A DNA stretch of 64,000 nt from Mucilaginibacter pedocola (GTDB lineage Bacteria; Bacteroidota; Bacteroidia; Sphingobacteriales; Sphingobacteriaceae), in assembly GCF_002013915.1 (NCBI RefSeq), contig NZ_MBTF01000001.1, forward strand, positions 1-64,000, written 5' to 3'. This document shows positions 53,908 through 63,680 of this stretch, piece after piece (position 1 is the first letter of the stretch; every line of letters begins with the position of its first letter). Made by a program: the position numbers and the translations under genes. Under the pieces are notes generated by a model. That model was not told the origin of the DNA. It saw nothing but the letters and a program-made list of their open reading frames with translations, and made no database searches.

Positions 53908-55698
53908 ATGGAAACCCCGATTTCCGTTTTCAATTTTTCCCTAAAAAAGGTATTGGGTATGGAGCCCGATAACCTGAAGAAAGCGCGCATTAAAATTGTG
54001 TACACTATTTTATTGCTGTCTATCCTCAAAATAGTGGTGTTGTTGCCTATGGTGCATCAAACCATACAACAGGGCCAATTATACCGTGTTATAGCAGCTT
54101 TAGTGTTGTATGTTGGCCTTGCCAAATACCTGTTATATAAGCCCGCGCATATTGGTATCATCTCGCACGGCATGATCATTACCGGCGTTATTGCCATTTG
54201 GGCAAACCTGCTGCATTTTCAGCAGGGCGTAAACTTGGTTACCCTGCAGTTTGTATTTATGGTAACCTTTGTGAGCTATTACCTTATCGATAGCCGTTAC
54301 GCTATTATTTACAGCATATTTTCTATAGCGCCGCTGATGTATATTTTGGCTACATCGGGAAGGGATAAATGGGAGGTTGGCTTTGTGCCACAGGAACTGC
54401 CCTCACCGGGTTTCGAAACCATTGTGTTCATGAATTTTTGTACCATGGTGCTGGTGCATTACCTGTTTTATTGCGCTTTTAGGGCTAACGTTACAGAGAA
54501 GGAAGAGCTGAACAAACAACTGGAAGCCCAGGTAGCAGAAACCAAGGCCCTGGCCGAATCGCGCTCAGTGTTCCTCTCTACCATGTCGCACGAGTTGCGC
54601 ACGCCGCTTAACGCCGTTATAGGCATGGCCAATTTGGTGAAAGATACCGCCACCGAAGAGCAAACCGAAAATTTAGATATCCTGGAGTTTTCGGCCATGA
54701 GCTTGCTTACGCTGGTGAACGATATTTTAGATTACAACAAAAGCGAGAACGATAAGATAGAACTGGAAGCCATACCGGTTAGCCTTCCCGATATGCTGCA
54801 TAAAGTTTGTAGCGGGCTAAAATTAAAAGCATCCGAAAAAGGGCTGGATATTATTTTGGATGTTGACGACCGCCTGAAAAGCAACTGGGTAATGACCGAT
54901 CCCACACGCCTTACCCAAATTGTTTACAACCTTGTAGGCAACGCCATTAAGTTTACCGAGAGGGGCAGGGTGAATATCCGGGCCACGGCAATGGCGGCAA
55001 CAGAAGAGTACATTCCTGTGCAATTTACCATAGCCGATACCGGTATAGGCATACCGCTGAACAGGCAGGAAGCTATATTTGACCCATTTACGCAGGCCTC
55101 GGCAGAAACTACAAGGCATTACGGCGGCACCGGTTTAGGGCTGGCCATTGTTAAGCGACTGCTCAAATTATTTGGAAGCGATATTGGCCTGCAAAGTAAA
55201 CCGGGGTATGGTTCAACATTCACCTTCAATATTAAGTTCGAGTTGTACCATGGCGCAATAAACCCAATCACGGTTAAGCCCGCAACCGCGAGTACCCTTG
55301 AAGGCCTTAGCGTGCTGATAGCCGAAGATAATCCTATCAACTCGCTGCTGCTGGTAAAATTACTCACCAAGTGGAATGCCATGTGCGTAGTAGCCGTTAA
55401 CGGTAGAGATGCGGTAGAGAAGCTAAAGCAAAGTAGTTTTGATGTAGTGCTGATGGACGTGCACATGCCGGTAATGGATGGTTACCAGGCCACCAAACTC
55501 ATCCGCGAACTGCCCGACCCGGTGAAGGCACGTGTGCCTATATTTGCGCTTACGGCATCGGTAGCGCACAACATCAGCGGTAAAGTGGCGCTATCGGGCA
55601 TGAACGATTATCTTACCAAACCTTTCCAGCCGGCCTTGCTGTTCCAAAAACTGGCGCCGCTGAATAAATTCCGCGAGGGTAGCGTAATGGTTGGCTAA
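53908..55698 (+). CDS. Hybrid sensor histidine kinase with C-terminal receiver
   Basis: 596 aa. Six predicted transmembrane helices in residues 25-200, a coiled coil, HisKA with His228 in STMSHELRTPLNAVIGMA, HATPase with YNLVGNAIKFTERG, DTGIGIP and HYGGTGLGLAIVKRL, and a receiver with Asp517 in VVLMDVHMPVMDG and Lys in YLTKPFQPALL. A membrane hybrid kinase without a periplasmic domain. Confidence 0.93.
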   Translation: METPISVFNFSLKKVLGMEPDNLKKARIKIVYTILLLSILKIVVLLPMVHQTIQQGQLYRVIAALVLYVGLAKYLLYKPAHIGIISHGMIITGVIAIWANLLHFQQGVNLVTLQFVFMVTFVSYYLIDSRYAIIYSIFSIAPLMYILATSGRDKWEVGFVPQELPSPGFETIVFMNFCTMVLVHYLFYCAFRANVTEKEELNKQLEAQVAETKALAESRSVFLSTMSHELRTPLNAVIGMANLVKDTATEEQTENLDILEFSAMSLLTLVNDILDYNKSENDKIELEAIPVSLPDMLHKVCSGLKLKASEKGLDIILDVDDRLKSNWVMTDPTRLTQIVYNLVGNAIKFTERGRVNIRATAMAATEEYIPVQFTIADTGIGIPLNRQEAIFDPFTQASAETTRHYGGTGLGLAIVKRLLKLFGSDIGLQSKPGYGSTFTFNIKFELYHGAINPITVKPATASTLEGLSVLIAEDNPINSLLLVKLLTKWNAMCVVAVNGRDAVEKLKQSSFDVVLMDVHMPVMDGYQATKLIRELPDPVKARVPIFALTASVAHNISGKVALSGMNDYLTKPFQPALLFQKLAPLNKFREGSVMVG

Positions 55699-55755
55699 GT
55701 TTTTGCCGGGTAAGCACTATATTGCACCCAAAACAAAAACCAATAACAAAACACC

Positions 55756-56187
55756 ATGGCCGATTCATTAAAACCCATAACCATTGAGGCAGTTATTAAC
55801 GCACCCGTAGAAATAGTTTGGGACCTTTGGGTACAGCCCGAGCATATTGTAAAATGGAACGCCGCCAGCGACGATTGGCATACCACCAAAGCCACCAACG
55901 ACCCAAAAACAGGCGGTAAATTCAGTTCTACCATGGCCGCAAAAGATGGCAGCATGAGTTTCGATTTCGAGGGCGTTTACAGCCTGGTAAAAGAGTATAA
56001 ACACATAGCTTATGCAATGCCCGATGGCCGCAAGGTAGAAGTAACTTTTACCAGCGGCGAAGAAGACGATGAAACAACCAAAGTGGTAGAAACTTTCGAC
56101 CCGGAGGGCACTCATCCACCTGAATTTCAAAAACAAGGCTGGCAGGCTATTTTGAATAACTTTAAGAAGTACGTGGAGGAGAATTAG
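55756..56187 (+). CDS. SRPBCC/AHSA1 family protein
   Basis: 143 aa START-like fold. ITIEAVINAPVEIVWDLWVQ, KTGGKFSSTMAAKDGSMSFD and EFQKQGWQAILNNFKKYVEE are the family features. Probably binds a hydrophobic ligand or acts as co-chaperone-like. Role unknown. Confidence 0.9.
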   Translation: MADSLKPITIEAVINAPVEIVWDLWVQPEHIVKWNAASDDWHTTKATNDPKTGGKFSSTMAAKDGSMSFDFEGVYSLVKEYKHIAYAMPDGRKVEVTFTSGEEDDETTKVVETFDPEGTHPPEFQKQGWQAILNNFKKYVEEN

Positions 56188-56318
56188 AAATAACTCTGCA
56201 AGCTTAGCGTTGCGGTAGATGACTAACAGGCACGGGGTTCCAATCCATTTGCGAAAACCTATCTGTTAAACATTTACCGCCATTCGTTTGTAATTACTAT
56301 TGCTAATTTTTACATGCC

Positions 56319-56660
56319 ATGAAGAAGCTTCTCCTACTATTCACCCTCTCTGCCGGCTTCGCTTTCAAAGCATCGGCGCAAACCTACAATGCCGACGATT
56401 TTAAAGCTAAGCTGGGTAAAAGCGAAACACTTTGCGATACGGTGTCTTCCATCAAAATCTTTAGTGATACCCTTACGCTAATTAACATGGGGCGCGATTA
56501 CCCCAACCAAAAATATACCATCGCGGTAAAAGGAAACAAAATAGTTCTTGACTGGGCAAACCTAAAGGGCAAACGCCTTTGTGCTACCGGCGTTTTTGTA
56601 ATGCACAAGAACCGCCCCGAAGTTATTGTAGGCGAGCCAAACCAAATTACCTTCCCCTGA
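56319..56660 (+). CDS. Hypothetical secreted protein, 113 aa
   Basis: A cleavable signal peptide (MKKLLLLFTLSAGFAFKASA) then a beta-rich domain with one Cys near the middle and one near the end (ETLCDTVSS, KRLCATGVF) that could form a disulfide. No domain recognised. Confidence 0.65.
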   Translation: MKKLLLLFTLSAGFAFKASAQTYNADDFKAKLGKSETLCDTVSSIKIFSDTLTLINMGRDYPNQKYTIAVKGNKIVLDWANLKGKRLCATGVFVMHKNRPEVIVGEPNQITFP

Positions 56661-56701
56661 TCACATTTTCTTAAAACTATTTGCTCTATAAACCTCAACT
56701 G

Positions 56702-56760
56702 TTGGTTGAATAGCTAAATGTTGTAAATCAAATAGGTGTGGCGACACCTTTTGGTTGAAT
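56702..56760. repeat. Repeat and hairpin before the megasynthase gene
   Basis: TTGGTTGAAT occurs at 56702-56711 and 56751-56760, and AGGTGT/ACACCT (56734-56739 and 56744-56749) form a perfect stem with a 4-base loop between the copies. May be regulatory or a terminator for the small secreted gene. Confidence 0.4.
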
Positions 56761-56924
56761 TATTGCTTCAATGAATCGTACGAGGGTTTTTTGTGAAAAT
56801 TAAATGAAAAAATTGGGTTGTAGATTTACATGTGTACAGGAAAAATTTTTAACTTGAACCCGAATTAGAAACTGATTCATAACCAAAATTTCAGGCTTCG
56901 TAGAAGTTTAGCCGCCTTATTTAC

Positions 56925-59900
56925 TTGATGAATATACTTACGGATAATATTTATACCGGCGAATTTGAGGGTGAAGTGTTTATGCACCGCTTGTTTGAAG
57001 AGCAGGTGGAAAAAACGCCCGACGTTATTGCTGTTCAATTAGGTAACCGAACGATCAGTTATGCTGAATTAAATAGAAAAGCAGATTCATTGGCTGCGGC
57101 AATTATCAATAATTCGCCTGCATCGTTGGTGATAGGGGTTAGCACCTTGCGGTCGATAGAAACCATCGCAAGCCTTATAGCCGTATTAAAAGCCGGAAAA
57201 GCCTATTTACCTATAGATCCTTCTTACCCTGCCGACCGCCTTGAGCAAATCATTGAGGATGCAGGGTTGAACACCATTCTGGCCGTTGAAGAGCAAAAAC
57301 CTTTATTCAGGCACTTGCCTGTAAACGTTATAGCTTCGGATAAAGAATATCAGGCTTCAGTCTTATCAAAAGAAAGCCTTCGTACCCGCATTGCATATAT
57401 CATATACACATCAGGTTCTACCGGTAAACCAAAAGGTGTTTGCGTTGGGCATATTGGGGTAGTAAACCTTATCAATTACCATAAACGTATTTCGCCCTAC
57501 TTGGGGGTAGCTTCTAAAACCTTGCAGTTTGCACCGCTGGTGTTTGATGCATCGGTTGTAGAAGTGTTTTGCACGCTTTGCATTGGTGGTACTCTGGTTT
57601 TAATTGACGAGGCCATACGTATAGATCCCGTAAAGCTGCTGCACTATGTGGATGATATGAAGGTGAATCGTATTAATGTGCCGTTTGTGGCGCTGCAATA
57701 CTTCACCGAAATAGCCGATGCCGAGCAACTTTACCCCCAATCGTTACAGGAAGTAATAACTGCCGGCGAGCAATTGAAGATAACGCCGCAGATCACGCGT
57801 TTCTTTCAGGCCATGCCCGATTGTGTGTTCTACAACATGTATGGCCCTACCGAAACCAGCGTGGCAAGTACAGCATTAAAACTGGAAGGACCGCCCGAAA
57901 GCTGGCCCTTGCTGCCCACCATTGGTAAGGCTATTGATAATACAACAAACTACATATTGGACGAGCAGCTAAACCTGCTGCCCGACGGCGAAGTAGGCGA
58001 GCTTTGCATAAGCGGTATAAACGTTACCTACGGTTACCTTAACCGCCCCGAGCTTACAGCAGAGAAATTTGTAGACTGGCAGCACGATGGCAAAACTATC
58101 CGCATTTACCGCAGTGGCGACCTTTGCCGCTTTTTGCCCGACGGAAATACCGAATATCTTGGCCGTAAAGATACCCAGGTAAAGATCAGGGGTAACCGTG
58201 TTGAGATAGGCGAGATAGAGGTTTTAATAAACCAACTGGACGGTATACAGCAGGCCGTGGTAATTGCCCGCGAAGACACGCCGGGCGATAAACGACTAGT
58301 AGCTTATTTGGTGGCTTCAAACACAAAGGTGAGTACTATCCAGGTGCGCGATAGCATTGAAGAGAAGCTGCCTGATTATATGATGCCATCAGCCTTTGTG
58401 TGGATGGCCGAATTGCCGAAGACAACCAGCGGAAAGGTAGACCGTAACAATCTGCCTAAGCCCGACCTGAAGCGCCCCGAACTGGCAACGCTTTATAAGC
58501 CCGCATCAACCACTACGCAGAAGCATGTGGTTGGCATTTGGATGGATCTGCTGCAACTGGAGAAGATCGGTATCAACGATAATTTCTTCGAACTGGGCGG
58601 TAACTCGCTGCTGGCTTTAAAAACGGTTGCGGCTTTAAAGAAGATCCATAACCTCGATCTGCCCATTACCAAGCTATACCAGTTTCCCACAGTGGCGGGT
58701 GTAGCAGCATTTTTGGATGGCTCTAACAGTAAGGCCTTAGAAAGTGTATTGCCAAAACTTCGAGTAAAAAGCGGTAATGGCGATATTGCAGTAATTGGTA
58801 TGGTGGGCCGTTTTCCCGGTGCCAATAATGTAGACGAACTTTGGAAGATACTGGTAGAAGGGCGCGAAACCACACGCTTTTTTACCGACGAAGAAATAGA
58901 CCCATCTATACCGCCTGCGGTGCGTTATGAGCCAAATTATGTGAAGGCACGCGGCATAGTTGATGGTTCAGACGAGTTCGACCCCATGTTCTTCGGGCTA
59001 AGCCCGCGCGTGGCAGAACTGATGGACCCGCAGCAGCGCATATTTTTAGAACTTGCGTGGGAGGCCTTAGAAAGCGCCGGGCACCTGCCATCGCACTACC
59101 ACGGCAGCGTGGGCGTGTTTGCAGGTTGCGGCAACAATACCTACTACATTAACAACGTAATACCCAACAGGCACCTTATTGATAAAATAGGCAGCTTTTT
59201 AACCACCACGCTTAACGAGAAGGATTATGTTGCTACCCGTGTAGCTTACGAGCTTGACCTAAAAGGCCCCGCTGTAAGCGTACATTCGGCATGTTCAACC
59301 TCATTACTTGCCATTGCGCAGGCGGTGGATAGCATCCGCAACGGGCAGTGTAATGTGGCATTGGCGGGCGGTGTATCTATCAGTTCGCCTATCAACAGCG
59401 GGCACCTGTACCAGGAGGGTACCATGCTAAGTGCCGATGGGCATTGCCGCTCGTTTGATGCGCAGGCCGATGGTACCGTATTCAGTGATGGGGCAGGGGT
59501 AGTGCTACTGAAAAGTTTAGAGGAAGCCGAAGCCGACGGCGATACCATTTATGGTGTGATAAAAGGCGTAGGCGTAAATAACGATGGTAACGAGAAAGGC
59601 AGCTTTACCGCGCCAAACTCAACCGGGCAGGCGGGTGCTATTGCCATGGCCATACAAAATGCAGGTGTTTCTCCATCAGACATTACCTACGTAGAGGCCC
59701 ACGGCACCGCCACCGTATTAGGCGACCCGATAGAAATTGAGGGCTTAACCATGGCCTTTGGTCCGCAGGATAAGAAACAATACTGCGCCATTGGTTCGGT
59801 AAAAAGTAATATGGGCCATTTGGTTGCCGCGGCGGGTGTGGCAGGCTTTATAAAAGCTACATTGGCGCTTTACAACAAGCAGATACCGGCATCGCTACAT

Positions 59901-62900
59901 CATACCAAAGCTAACCCTAATATCGATTTTGAGAACAGTCCGTTTTACGTAAATACCAAATTATCCGACTGGCACAGCGATAAAAAGCGCCTTGCAGGTG
60001 TAAGCTCTTTTGGCGTAGGCGGTACCAACGTGCACGTGGTATTGGAAGAATATCCGCGGGTAGAGAAAATAAGCGATGCAGGTAAGCCATTGCAATTGAT
60101 ACAATGGTCGGCCAAAACCGAAGAAAGCGCCATACTTTATAAAGAAAAACTAGCCGGTTGGATAAAGGATAACGCCAACGCTTCGCTGGCAGATATTGCC
60201 TACACCCTACAAACAACCCGTACCGATTTTGCCTGGCGCAATATCTTGGTTGCTGCAGACAAAGAAGAATTGCTGGAAAAGCTTGCAGCAGACGTACCAA
60301 CGACCAATACCAAAAAACTGAGTTCGAAAGCCACCGAAGTAGCCTTTATGTTTCCCGGCCAGGGTTCGCAATTTGTGAACATGGGCCGTAATATTTACGA
60401 GCAGGAGCCGGTTTTTAAAGAAGCGGTAGACGAATGCGTTGCCCTGTTGAAAGGCACTGCACAGGAAGATATCCTTACGGTAATGTATGCCGATAGCGAT
60501 GAGGCTGCCGCAGCCGAAACGTTGAAAAATACACTCTACACACAACCGGCTTTATTCATCACCAGTTATGCCATGGCCAAACTTTGGATGAGCTGGGGCA
60601 TTACGCCAAACATACTTACCGGTCACAGTATAGGCGAGTTTGTTGCCGCGCATTTAGCGGGCATATTCACGTTGGCCGATGCCGTGAAACTGATAGCCAC
60701 TCGCGCCAAACTGGTTAGCGAGGCAGAGGGCGGTGATATGCTATCGGTACGTATGCCGGAGGCGGAAGTGAAGGAATTATTGCCCGATACACTTTCCATA
60801 TCTGTACTCAATACTAAAACCGCTACCGTAGTAGCTGGCCCCACAGAGGAGGTTGCCAAATTCTCAGCCTCGCTGGCAGAGAAAAATATTGCCGTGCGCG
60901 TGCTGCAAACCAGCCATGCCTTCCATTCGGCCATGATGGATGATGTGGTGGCGCCATTTGAGGAAGTGGTAAAAACCGTAAAGCTTAACGTACCAACAAA
61001 ACCCATTATATCAACCATTACCGGTAAATGGCTAAGTGAGGCCGAAGCTTTAGACCCGCACTATTGGGCCGCCCACGTACGCCGCACCGTGCGTTTTGCC
61101 GATGTAGCTAACCTTTTGGCAGAGGATGATACCCGCGTAATGCTGGAAGTAGGCCCGGGCAACGTATTATCAACCCTGGTACGCCAGCAAGCAGCGCCAA
61201 AACAAATCATTGCTATTGCGGGTATCGATAGTGCCGAAGATAACCAGCCTTTGCGCTCGGCCCTACAATCGCTGGGGCAATTGTGGCTCAATGGTATAGA
61301 CCCCGATTGGAGCGTATTTTACATGGGCCAAAGCCGTCAACGGTTAAACCTGCTTACTTATGCCTTCAACCGCAAACGTTTATGGGCGCCGCCTGTTGTA
61401 GCCCTAAGCCCGCTAACACCACCATTTGAAGCACCAACTGAAACATTAATAGAAAACAGCACCGAAACACCCCTTAATATGCCAGTTAGAAAAGACCTTT
61501 TAATTGCGAAACTGAAGGATATATTTGAAGATACATCCGGTATAGAAGTAGACAGCAGCGATGCCAGCTTTATCGAGATAGGTTTCGATTCGCTTTTGCT
61601 TACGCAGATAGCTACCAGTTTAAAGAAGGAGTTTAACGTACCTATCACATTCCGCAAGTTATTTGAAGAGTTTAACTCGCTCGAGCTATTGGCTGCGCAC
61701 CTCGACGGTGTTTTGCCTGCCGATAAATACCAGCCTGCGCCAAGCGCGGCGGCCGCCCCTGCAGCAAGGCCGGCCGCACAGCCGGTTTACCAGCAGCCTA
61801 CCTACCAGCAACCGGTGTTGTTTCAACCTATGGTACCTGCCGAGGGTAGCACACAGGCGCTGAATATGATAGCGCAGCAATTGCAATTGTTGGCCAGCCA
61901 GGTAGCTACTATGCAAGGTGGCGCGCCGGGGTATTCGCCAATGCCGGTGCCGCAGCATCAGCCACAACATTCGCCGCAGGTTGCTGCTTATGCCAACCCC
62001 GCGCATCCACCCGTTGCCCCGCCGGCAATGGAACTGGAGCCGCAGCCCGAGATCACCGCAGAAGAAATGGCCGAACTGAAAAAGCCTTTCGGTGCAACCG
62101 CGCGTATAGAGCGGCAGGTGCAGGGCTTAACCCCTAAACAACAAGCGCTTATACAAAAACTTACTAAGGATTATAATGAGAAAACCAAAACCAGCAAGGC
62201 TCAAACCCAGGAGCATCGCCCATACATGGCCGACCCAAGGGTAGTGAGCGGTTTCCGCCCGCTGACCAAGGAGATGGTTTATCCTATCATCATCAACAAA
62301 TCAAAAGGCAGCCGCCTGTGGGATGTAGATGGCAATGAATATATCGATGCGCTAAACGGTTTTGGCTCAAACATGCTGGGGTATCAGCCCGATGTGCTTA
62401 CCAAAGCCATTCATGAGCAGGTAGATAAAGGCTACGAAATTGGCCCCCAGCACGAGCTTGCCGGCGATGTTTGTAAACTGATGTGCGAGTTTACCCAATT
62501 TGACCGTGCCGGCTTGTGTAATACAGGTTCCGAAGCGGTGTTGGGTGCTATGCGTATAGCCCGTACCGTAAGCGGCCGTTCGCTTATTGTGGCTTTTGCG
62601 GGTTCGTACCACGGTATTATGGACGAGGTTATTGTGCGCAGTACCAAAAAGCTGAAAACAGTGCCTGCTGCATCGGGTATCTTATCAGAGAACGTACAAC
62701 AGATGCTGATACTGGATTACGGTACCGACGAATCATTAAAAATAATAAGAGAACGTGCCGACGAAATAGCAGCTGTATTGGTTGAGCCTGTACAAAGCCG
62801 CCGCCCAGAGTTTAAGCCGGTGGAGTTTTTGAAGGAACTCCGCGTAGTAACGGCCGAGAAAGAAATTGCGCTGGTATTTGATGAAGTGATCAGCGGCTTC

Positions 62901-63650
62901 AGGATGCACCCCGGTGGTGCGCAGGCCATATTTGGTGTAAAGGCCGATATTGGTACTTACGGTAAAGTTATTGGCGGTGGTATGCCGGTTGGTGCCATTT
63001 GCGGTATCAAAAAATACATGGATGCGCTTGATGGCGGCCAATGGCAATTCGGCGACTTGTCAGTACCTGAAGTAGGGGTAACTTATTTTGCCGGTACATT
63101 TGTACGTCACCCGTTGGCTTTGGCAGCTGCAAAAGCATCGCTGGAGTATATGAAAGAGCGTGGCCCTGCCTTGCAGGAAAAACTGACGAAGTTAACCACC
63201 CGTTTTGCAGATGGTATGCGTGCTAAATGCGAGAAAGAAGGCGTGCCAATTACTATTGTAGGCTTTGGCTCGTTATGGCGAATGAAGTTTTTAGAGGATA
63301 TTCCTTATAGCGAATTGCTATTTACCTTGATGCGCTTAAAAGGAGTTCATATCTTAGACGGCTTTCCGTGCTTTATCACAGATGCGCATACCGAGCAGGA
63401 TATTGATACTATGCTTGCCGCATTTACCGAGAGCCTTGATGAGATGATAGAAGCCGGTTTCTTCTCGCATCAACAGGAAGCATCAACCGAGCCAGTTACT
63501 GCTGCCGCAGCCCCACCGGCAGAACAAGTGCCCGTAAATGCAAATACACCGCCCGTACCCGGTGCCAAACTTGGCCGTGGTAAGGATGGCAAACCCGGAT
63601 GGTTCATACCCGACCCGGATAAGCCCGGCAAATATTTGCAGGTTCAATAA
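56925..63650 (+). CDS. Hybrid NRPS-PKS megasynthase: A-PCP-KS-AT-ACP-aminotransferase
   Basis: 2241 aa. A domain 1-510: A3 YTSGSTGKPKG, A4 FDASVVEVF, A5 NMYGPTETSV, A10 Lys504. PCP Ser561 (ELGGNSLLAL). KS 620-1045: Cys790 (SACSTS), His in VEAHGTA and SNMGHL. AT 1145-1440: Ser1235 (GHSIGEFVAAH) and HAFHSAMM. ACP Ser1556 (IGFDSLL). A Gln/Pro-rich linker (about 1600-1720) leads to a class III PLP aminotransferase with Lys2014 (YGKVIGGGM) and the closing PGAKLGRGKDGKPGWF tail. No KR, DH or TE, so the beta-keto unit is probably transaminated to a beta-amino group, as in the iturin and microcystin synthases. The gene ends 30 bases before a condensation-domain NRPS. The A-domain substrate is not decidable; the visible pocket residues are mainly hydrophobic. 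Confidence 0.95.
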   Translation: MMNILTDNIYTGEFEGEVFMHRLFEEQVEKTPDVIAVQLGNRTISYAELNRKADSLAAAIINNSPASLVIGVSTLRSIETIASLIAVLKAGKAYLPIDPSYPADRLEQIIEDAGLNTILAVEEQKPLFRHLPVNVIASDKEYQASVLSKESLRTRIAYIIYTSGSTGKPKGVCVGHIGVVNLINYHKRISPYLGVASKTLQFAPLVFDASVVEVFCTLCIGGTLVLIDEAIRIDPVKLLHYVDDMKVNRINVPFVALQYFTEIADAEQLYPQSLQEVITAGEQLKITPQITRFFQAMPDCVFYNMYGPTETSVASTALKLEGPPESWPLLPTIGKAIDNTTNYILDEQLNLLPDGEVGELCISGINVTYGYLNRPELTAEKFVDWQHDGKTIRIYRSGDLCRFLPDGNTEYLGRKDTQVKIRGNRVEIGEIEVLINQLDGIQQAVVIAREDTPGDKRLVAYLVASNTKVSTIQVRDSIEEKLPDYMMPSAFVWMAELPKTTSGKVDRNNLPKPDLKRPELATLYKPASTTTQKHVVGIWMDLLQLEKIGINDNFFELGGNSLLALKTVAALKKIHNLDLPITKLYQFPTVAGVAAFLDGSNSKALESVLPKLRVKSGNGDIAVIGMVGRFPGANNVDELWKILVEGRETTRFFTDEEIDPSIPPAVRYEPNYVKARGIVDGSDEFDPMFFGLSPRVAELMDPQQRIFLELAWEALESAGHLPSHYHGSVGVFAGCGNNTYYINNVIPNRHLIDKIGSFLTTTLNEKDYVATRVAYELDLKGPAVSVHSACSTSLLAIAQAVDSIRNGQCNVALAGGVSISSPINSGHLYQEGTMLSADGHCRSFDAQADGTVFSDGAGVVLLKSLEEAEADGDTIYGVIKGVGVNNDGNEKGSFTAPNSTGQAGAIAMAIQNAGVSPSDITYVEAHGTATVLGDPIEIEGLTMAFGPQDKKQYCAIGSVKSNMGHLVAAAGVAGFIKATLALYNKQIPASLHHTKANPNIDFENSPFYVNTKLSDWHSDKKRLAGVSSFGVGGTNVHVVLEEYPRVEKISDAGKPLQLIQWSAKTEESAILYKEKLAGWIKDNANASLADIAYTLQTTRTDFAWRNILVAADKEELLEKLAADVPTTNTKKLSSKATEVAFMFPGQGSQFVNMGRNIYEQEPVFKEAVDECVALLKGTAQEDILTVMYADSDEAAAAETLKNTLYTQPALFITSYAMAKLWMSWGITPNILTGHSIGEFVAAHLAGIFTLADAVKLIATRAKLVSEAEGGDMLSVRMPEAEVKELLPDTLSISVLNTKTATVVAGPTEEVAKFSASLAEKNIAVRVLQTSHAFHSAMMDDVVAPFEEVVKTVKLNVPTKPIISTITGKWLSEAEALDPHYWAAHVRRTVRFADVANLLAEDDTRVMLEVGPGNVLSTLVRQQAAPKQIIAIAGIDSAEDNQPLRSALQSLGQLWLNGIDPDWSVFYMGQSRQRLNLLTYAFNRKRLWAPPVVALSPLTPPFEAPTETLIENSTETPLNMPVRKDLLIAKLKDIFEDTSGIEVDSSDASFIEIGFDSLLLTQIATSLKKEFNVPITFRKLFEEFNSLELLAAHLDGVLPADKYQPAPSAAAAPAARPAAQPVYQQPTYQQPVLFQPMVPAEGSTQALNMIAQQLQLLASQVATMQGGAPGYSPMPVPQHQPQHSPQVAAYANPAHPPVAPPAMELEPQPEITAEEMAELKKPFGATARIERQVQGLTPKQQALIQKLTKDYNEKTKTSKAQTQEHRPYMADPRVVSGFRPLTKEMVYPIIINKSKGSRLWDVDGNEYIDALNGFGSNMLGYQPDVLTKAIHEQVDKGYEIGPQHELAGDVCKLMCEFTQFDRAGLCNTGSEAVLGAMRIARTVSGRSLIVAFAGSYHGIMDEVIVRSTKKLKTVPAASGILSENVQQMLILDYGTDESLKIIRERADEIAAVLVEPVQSRRPEFKPVEFLKELRVVTAEKEIALVFDEVISGFRMHPGGAQAIFGVKADIGTYGKVIGGGMPVGAICGIKKYMDALDGGQWQFGDLSVPEVGVTYFAGTFVRHPLALAAAKASLEYMKERGPALQEKLTKLTTRFADGMRAKCEKEGVPITIVGFGSLWRMKFLEDIPYSELLFTLMRLKGVHILDGFPCFITDAHTEQDIDTMLAAFTESLDEMIEAGFFSHQQEASTEPVTAAAAPPAEQVPVNANTPPVPGAKLGRGKDGKPGWFIPDPDKPGKYLQVQ

Positions 63651-63680
63651 GTATATTTAATTGAAGAACGGCGAACTATT